Assembly (NCBI RefSeq): GCF_018728565.1
Contig: NZ_JACSOI010000001.1
Location: 992,001-1,056,000, forward strand
DNA: 64,000 nt
Direction: 5' to 3'
DNA from: Zobellia russellii
GTDB taxonomy: Bacteria > Bacteroidota > Bacteroidia > Flavobacteriales > Flavobacteriaceae
Shown here: positions 60,890 to 64,000 of the stretch, piece after piece
Numbering within the stretch: position 1 is the stretch's first letter
Layout of the letters: every line of letters starts with the position of its first letter
Notes under the pieces: generated by a model
Database searches by the model: none
Told to the model about the DNA's origin: nothing
The model's input: only the letters and a program-made list of their open reading frames with translations
Translations under genes and position numbers: made by a program

Positions 60890-62800
60890 ATGTTGAATAT
60901 CCATAACCTTTCCGTTTCTTTTGGCGGAGAATATCTTTTTGAGGAAATATCCTTTCGTTTAAATGGTGGTGATCGTGTGGGTCTGATCGGTAAGAACGGA
61001 GCGGGTAAATCAACACTTTTAAAAATGTTGTCCAAAGATATGCCTATTGATTCGGGTACTATCGCCATGGAGAAAAATATTAAGATTGGTTTTCTTCGTC
61101 AGGATATAGATTTTGTTTTGGGGCGTACCGTTTTGGAAGAGTCCTATCAGGCTTTTGAAGAAATAAAGGCATTGGAGCTTAAGTTGGATGAAATTAACCA
61201 CCAACTAGCAGAGCGAACGGATTATGAGAGTGAAATCTATCATCAACTTATGGTAGACTTGAGCGATCTTACCCATCGCTATGAAATATTAGGTGGGTAT
61301 AATTACCAAGGCGAAACCGAAAAAATACTATTGGGCCTTGGTTTTAAACGAGAGGATTTTGATAAGAAAACCGACACGTTTTCCGGCGGATGGAGAATGC
61401 GGATAGAATTGGCAAAACTCTTGCTCCAGAGCAATGATGTGTTACTTCTGGATGAGCCCACCAACCACTTGGATATTGAGTCTATTATCTGGTTGGAGCA
61501 ATTTTTGAAAGGGTACGCGGGCGCTGTTGTTATTGTTTCTCACGATAAAATGTTTTTGGATAACGTTACCAACCGTACCATAGAAATCTCCTTGGGCCGT
61601 ATTTATGACTACGGAAAGCCCTATTCCCAGTTTCTTTTGCTTAGAGGCGAAATAAAGGAACAGCAGATGAACGCCCTAAAGAATCAGGAAAAGGAAATTC
61701 AGCAAGCAGAACGCTTGATCGAGAAGTTCCGAGCCAAAAGCTCCAAGGCTTCAATGGCACAGTCGTTGATCAAGAAATTGGATAAAATGGAGCGTATTGA
61801 AGTAGATCAGGATGATAATGCCGTAATGAACCTCCGTTTTCCGGTCTCCATAACTCCGGGTAAGGTTATTGCGGAAATAGAGGAACTTTCCAAAAGCTAC
61901 GGGGAGAAAGATGTACTTTCTGGTATAAATCTACTTTTGGAGCGCGATAGTAAAACGGCCTTTGTGGGTCAGAACGGTCAAGGAAAATCTACATTGGCCA
62001 AGATAATGGTGGGTGATTTGGACTACGAAGGCAAATTAAAGTTGGGGCATAACGTACAAATTGGATATTTTGCCCAAAACCAGGCCGAATACTTAGATGG
62101 TAACAAAACCATATTAGATACCATGATAGATGCGGCCAACGAAAAGAATAGAAGTAAGGTAAGAGATATTCTGGGCTCATTTTTATTCAAGGGAGATGAG
62201 GTGGAAAAATACGTAAAAGTGCTTTCCGGTGGAGAGCGAAACCGTTTGGCCTTGGCCAAGATGCTTTTGCAGCCTTTTAACGTGTTGGTAATGGATGAAC
62301 CTACCAACCACTTGGATATTCAATCTAAGAACGTTTTAAAACAGGCCTTGCAGAATTTTGACGGAACCCTGGTTCTTGTTTCTCACGATAGGGATTTTCT
62401 ACAAGGGCTGACCAATAAGGTGTATGAGTTTAAGGACAAGAAAATTAAAGAGTATTTAGGCGATATAGATTACTATCTTGATCAGCGTAAGGTTGAAGAT
62501 TTTAGGGCGATAGAAAAAAAACAGGACGTTCAAAAAAAAAGCGACACGCCAAAATCTAGTGCGACCGACTTTAAGGAACAGAAAAAAATAAAATCACTTA
62601 AAAACCGACTTAGCTCAGTGGAGTCGGACATTGCAAGACTGGAAAAGGAGATAGGCGAGATAGACCATAAATTGTTAATGGATTACGACAAGACTATTGC
62701 TGTTCCCAATTTTTTTGACGGCTATCAAAAGAAGAAAAAGCAGTTGGAACAAATGATGACCAAGTGGGAAGAAATTACCTTAGAGCTAGAAAATTACTAG
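60890..62800 (+). CDS. ABC-F family ATPase (ribosome-associated ABC protein)
   Basis: 636 residues, no membrane segments, two ABC domains. The first has Walker A GLIGKNGAGKST, signature FSGGWRMRIELAK and Walker B LLLDEPTNHLD. The second has FVGQNGQGKST, LSGGERNRLALAK and VMDEPTNHLD. A helical linker carries a long coiled coil (KNQEKEIQQAERLIEKFRAK), and a C-terminal coiled coil follows (LKNRLSSVESDIARLEKEIG), as in Uup-like and related ABC-F members. It most likely acts on the ribosome as a translation factor; Uup-type members also bind DNA. Resistance function is possible but not indicated. Confidence 0.92.
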   Translation: MLNIHNLSVSFGGEYLFEEISFRLNGGDRVGLIGKNGAGKSTLLKMLSKDMPIDSGTIAMEKNIKIGFLRQDIDFVLGRTVLEESYQAFEEIKALELKLDEINHQLAERTDYESEIYHQLMVDLSDLTHRYEILGGYNYQGETEKILLGLGFKREDFDKKTDTFSGGWRMRIELAKLLLQSNDVLLLDEPTNHLDIESIIWLEQFLKGYAGAVVIVSHDKMFLDNVTNRTIEISLGRIYDYGKPYSQFLLLRGEIKEQQMNALKNQEKEIQQAERLIEKFRAKSSKASMAQSLIKKLDKMERIEVDQDDNAVMNLRFPVSITPGKVIAEIEELSKSYGEKDVLSGINLLLERDSKTAFVGQNGQGKSTLAKIMVGDLDYEGKLKLGHNVQIGYFAQNQAEYLDGNKTILDTMIDAANEKNRSKVRDILGSFLFKGDEVEKYVKVLSGGERNRLALAKMLLQPFNVLVMDEPTNHLDIQSKNVLKQALQNFDGTLVLVSHDRDFLQGLTNKVYEFKDKKIKEYLGDIDYYLDQRKVEDFRAIEKKQDVQKKSDTPKSSATDFKEQKKIKSLKNRLSSVESDIARLEKEIGEIDHKLLMDYDKTIAVPNFFDGYQKKKKQLEQMMTKWEEITLELENY

Positions 62801-62887
62801 TGAGCTGCCGTAATTGACCATTTGAACAAAGTGCTCACAACAAAATATCTGGCTTTCACAACATTATAGGGCCGTTAAACGATAATT

Positions 62888-62920
62888 TTTGTTTTTCATC
62901 CACATTAAGGCTTATTTTTG
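62888..62920 (+). promoter_or_regulatory. Promoter of the LRR gene (TTTG-N21-TATTTTTG)
   Basis: TTTG (62888-62891), 21 bases, TATTTTTG (62913-62920). Both boxes match the Bacteroidota consensus, with the same 21-base spacer as the miaB promoter. The start would be near 62925, a 57-base leader, and it fixes the LRR start at 62982 rather than 62889. Confidence 0.75.
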
Positions 62921-62981
62921 TAGGGTAATTCGCTTTGAATTACGCCCAACCTTACTGTCAACCAAAAAAAATAGTATTCGT

Positions 62982-63854
62982 ATGAAAAGTCTATTAAGTT
63001 ACTTAGTGCTTTTGTGCATTACGGTGCATACGGTTATGGCCGACGTTCCGAAGAAAGAAAAAGAATCGCTCATTGAGTTGTACAACGCAATGAAGGGTGA
63101 TGAATGGCAAAGAAAATGGAACCTGAATGCAGAAATCTCTACATGGCAAGGTGTAACGGTCAGAAACAACCACGTTGTAGAAATCAATCTTTTTAATAAC
63201 AACCTTCAAGGGGTTATTCCAAGTAGTATTGGTGACTTGGAAAAACTGGAATCTTTAAACTTGGCGTTTAACGGCATTACAGGAGAGCTTCCTAAAGAGA
63301 TTGCACAACTTACGAGACTACGCGTGCTGAAGATAGAAATGAACCGTATTAAAGGAGAACTTCCTTTGGAATTGGGTAGAATGAGAAGTTTAATGGAGCT
63401 AACGGCTTTCAACAACTTTATAACCGGAAGCATTCCTGAAAGTATTGGGGAAATAAAAAATCTGAAAATTTTAAACCTGTCCAGTAATAGTCTAAAAGGA
63501 AATATACCTAAATCTGTTGGCGGATTGGCCCAATTGGAAAGTTTGGGTCTTTTTGAAAATACGTTGGAAGGAAGTATTCCTTCGGAAATAGGTGGACTTA
63601 CAAAGCTTAAGGAACTTGTTTTGGCGAATAACCAATTGGGAGGTGAGCTTCCGGAAGAGTTTGGTCAATTGGCTAGCTTAGAGGTGTTACAGCTTCAGAA
63701 TAACAAATTTGATTCGTTCAAAAGCCTTCATTCAATGGATGAAAAGCAGTTCTTGGTTTTTGATTATGATAAGGAAGATGATAAAATCGATTTCAAAAAT
63801 GTTGAATACGGCAGAACTAGAATGGCCGATACAAAGTTTGAAGACGAAGAATAG
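62982..63854 (+). CDS. Secreted leucine-rich-repeat protein, plant-type repeats
   Basis: 290 residues from ATG 62982. A signal peptide (YLVLLCITVHTVMA) exports it. Residues ~25-70 resemble the LRRNT cap (LIELYNAMKGDEWQRKWN). About eight repeats of 24 residues follow, of the form LxxLxxLxLxxNxLxGxIPxxIGx: for example LESLNLAFNGITGELPKEI, LKILNLSSNSLKGNIPKSV and LKELVLANNQLGGELPEEF. The IP/LP with GxL pattern is that of plant-specific-type LRRs. A protein-protein contact surface outside the cell is likely. No T9SS C-terminal sorting domain is visible at the C-terminus, which is acidic (MADTKFEDEE). Confidence 0.88.
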   Translation: MKSLLSYLVLLCITVHTVMADVPKKEKESLIELYNAMKGDEWQRKWNLNAEISTWQGVTVRNNHVVEINLFNNNLQGVIPSSIGDLEKLESLNLAFNGITGELPKEIAQLTRLRVLKIEMNRIKGELPLELGRMRSLMELTAFNNFITGSIPESIGEIKNLKILNLSSNSLKGNIPKSVGGLAQLESLGLFENTLEGSIPSEIGGLTKLKELVLANNQLGGELPEEFGQLASLEVLQLQNNKFDSFKSLHSMDEKQFLVFDYDKEDDKIDFKNVEYGRTRMADTKFEDEE

Positions 63855-63890
63855 AAAATAGATTTCCATAATTTATTAGTTAGTTTGGTT

Positions 63891-63921
63891 AAAGGGACGC
63901 AGTTATGCGTCCCTTTTTTTT
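63891..63921 (+). terminator. Terminator of the LRR gene
   Basis: AAAGGGACGCA and TGCGTCCCTTT form an 11-bp stem with a GTTA loop, followed by a T run. It is 36 bases past the stop. Confidence 0.88.
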
Positions 63922-63982
63922 CGGGTATTTCAAAAAAAATACATTTAAGATACATTTAACAAAGCTCCCTTAAACTATTAGA

Positions 63983-63990
63983 TAGCTTTG
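63983..63990 (+). promoter_or_regulatory. Possible -7 box of a gene beyond the right edge
   Basis: TAGCTTTG is an exact TAnnTTTG at the end of the window. Upstream, ATACATTTAAG/ATACATTTAAC (63940-63960) is a short tandem repeat, but no -33 TTTG stands at a good distance. Weak. Confidence 0.3.
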
Positions 63991-64000
63991 TAGTCCAACC

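Noticed and set aside
63940-63960. Tandem ATACATTTAA units as part of a repeat array or CRISPR
   Set aside because: Only two short AT-rich copies; no spacers or further units.

Overview
The window reads as a chromosomal segment of a member of the Flavobacteriaceae (Bacteroidota), probably marine. The evidence is a complete gldKLMN cluster (type IX secretion and gliding motility), Bacteroidota-type promoters (TTTG / TAnnTTTG), genes without Shine-Dalgarno sequences, many short-signal lipoproteins, a class II HMG-CoA reductase of the mevalonate pathway, and flavobacterial LptC, LptE and SecG. Genus cannot be fixed from sequence alone. It is mostly core genome; only the first ~1.9 kb looks accessory.

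Layout: 1-1.9 kb holds a truncated rhodanese-like protein and an AT-rich orphan that joins a membrane anchor, two lipoyl-like folds and a GIY-YIG-type domain. 2-4.4 kb: a lipoprotein ADP-ribosylglycohydrolase homologue, a MtnK/APH-like kinase and tRNA-Phe. 4.5-12.4 kb: coaX, an outer-membrane barrel, a TPR protein, lptC, a small membrane protein, a CNNM/CorC protein and a PpiD-like folding factor. 12.4-14.7 kb: mevalonate-pathway kinase and HMG-CoA reductase. 14.8-18.5 kb: dipeptidyl peptidase IV and a POT peptide transporter. 18.5-25.8 kb: surE, a small membrane protein, lpxB, a NlpC/P60 lipoprotein and comEC on the minus strand, with a Prc-like protease divergent from surE. 25.8-28 kb: methionine sulfoxide repair genes with a DoxX-like protein. 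28-36.9 kb: secreted nuclease, the mreBCD-mrdA-rodA cell-shape operon, purH and a free-methionine sulfoxide reductase. 37-41.8 kb: an orphan lipoprotein, a presumed metal (copper) locus and a tiny histone-tail-like peptide. 41.9-48.8 kb (minus): miaB, a sigma-54 activator, lptE, a TPR-like protein, secG and groES-groEL. 49-64 kb (plus): LVIVD lipoprotein, topA, a degenerate ureohydrolase homologue, gldK-L-M-N, a FAD oxidoreductase, DUF983, an ABC-F ATPase and an LRR protein.

How the parts work together: much of the window serves the envelope, namely lipid A and LPS export (lpxB, lptC, lptE), periplasmic folding and proteolysis (PpiD-like, Prc-like), cell elongation (mre/mrdA/rodA), protein export (secG) and the T9SS motor and ring (gldKLMN).

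The observations I would check first are: a perfect 17-bp hairpin with a T tract inside the first codons of lptC; the GIY-YIG/lipoyl-like membrane protein; a sigma-54-type promoter in front of groES about 3 kb from a sigma-54 activator gene; a perfect 15-bp inverted repeat right before the DoxX-like start codon; a metal-ligand-poor ureohydrolase homologue next to gldK; and a set of genes whose TAnnTTTG box lies so close to the ATG that the mRNA should be leaderless. I found no CRISPR array, insertion sequence, rRNA or prophage.
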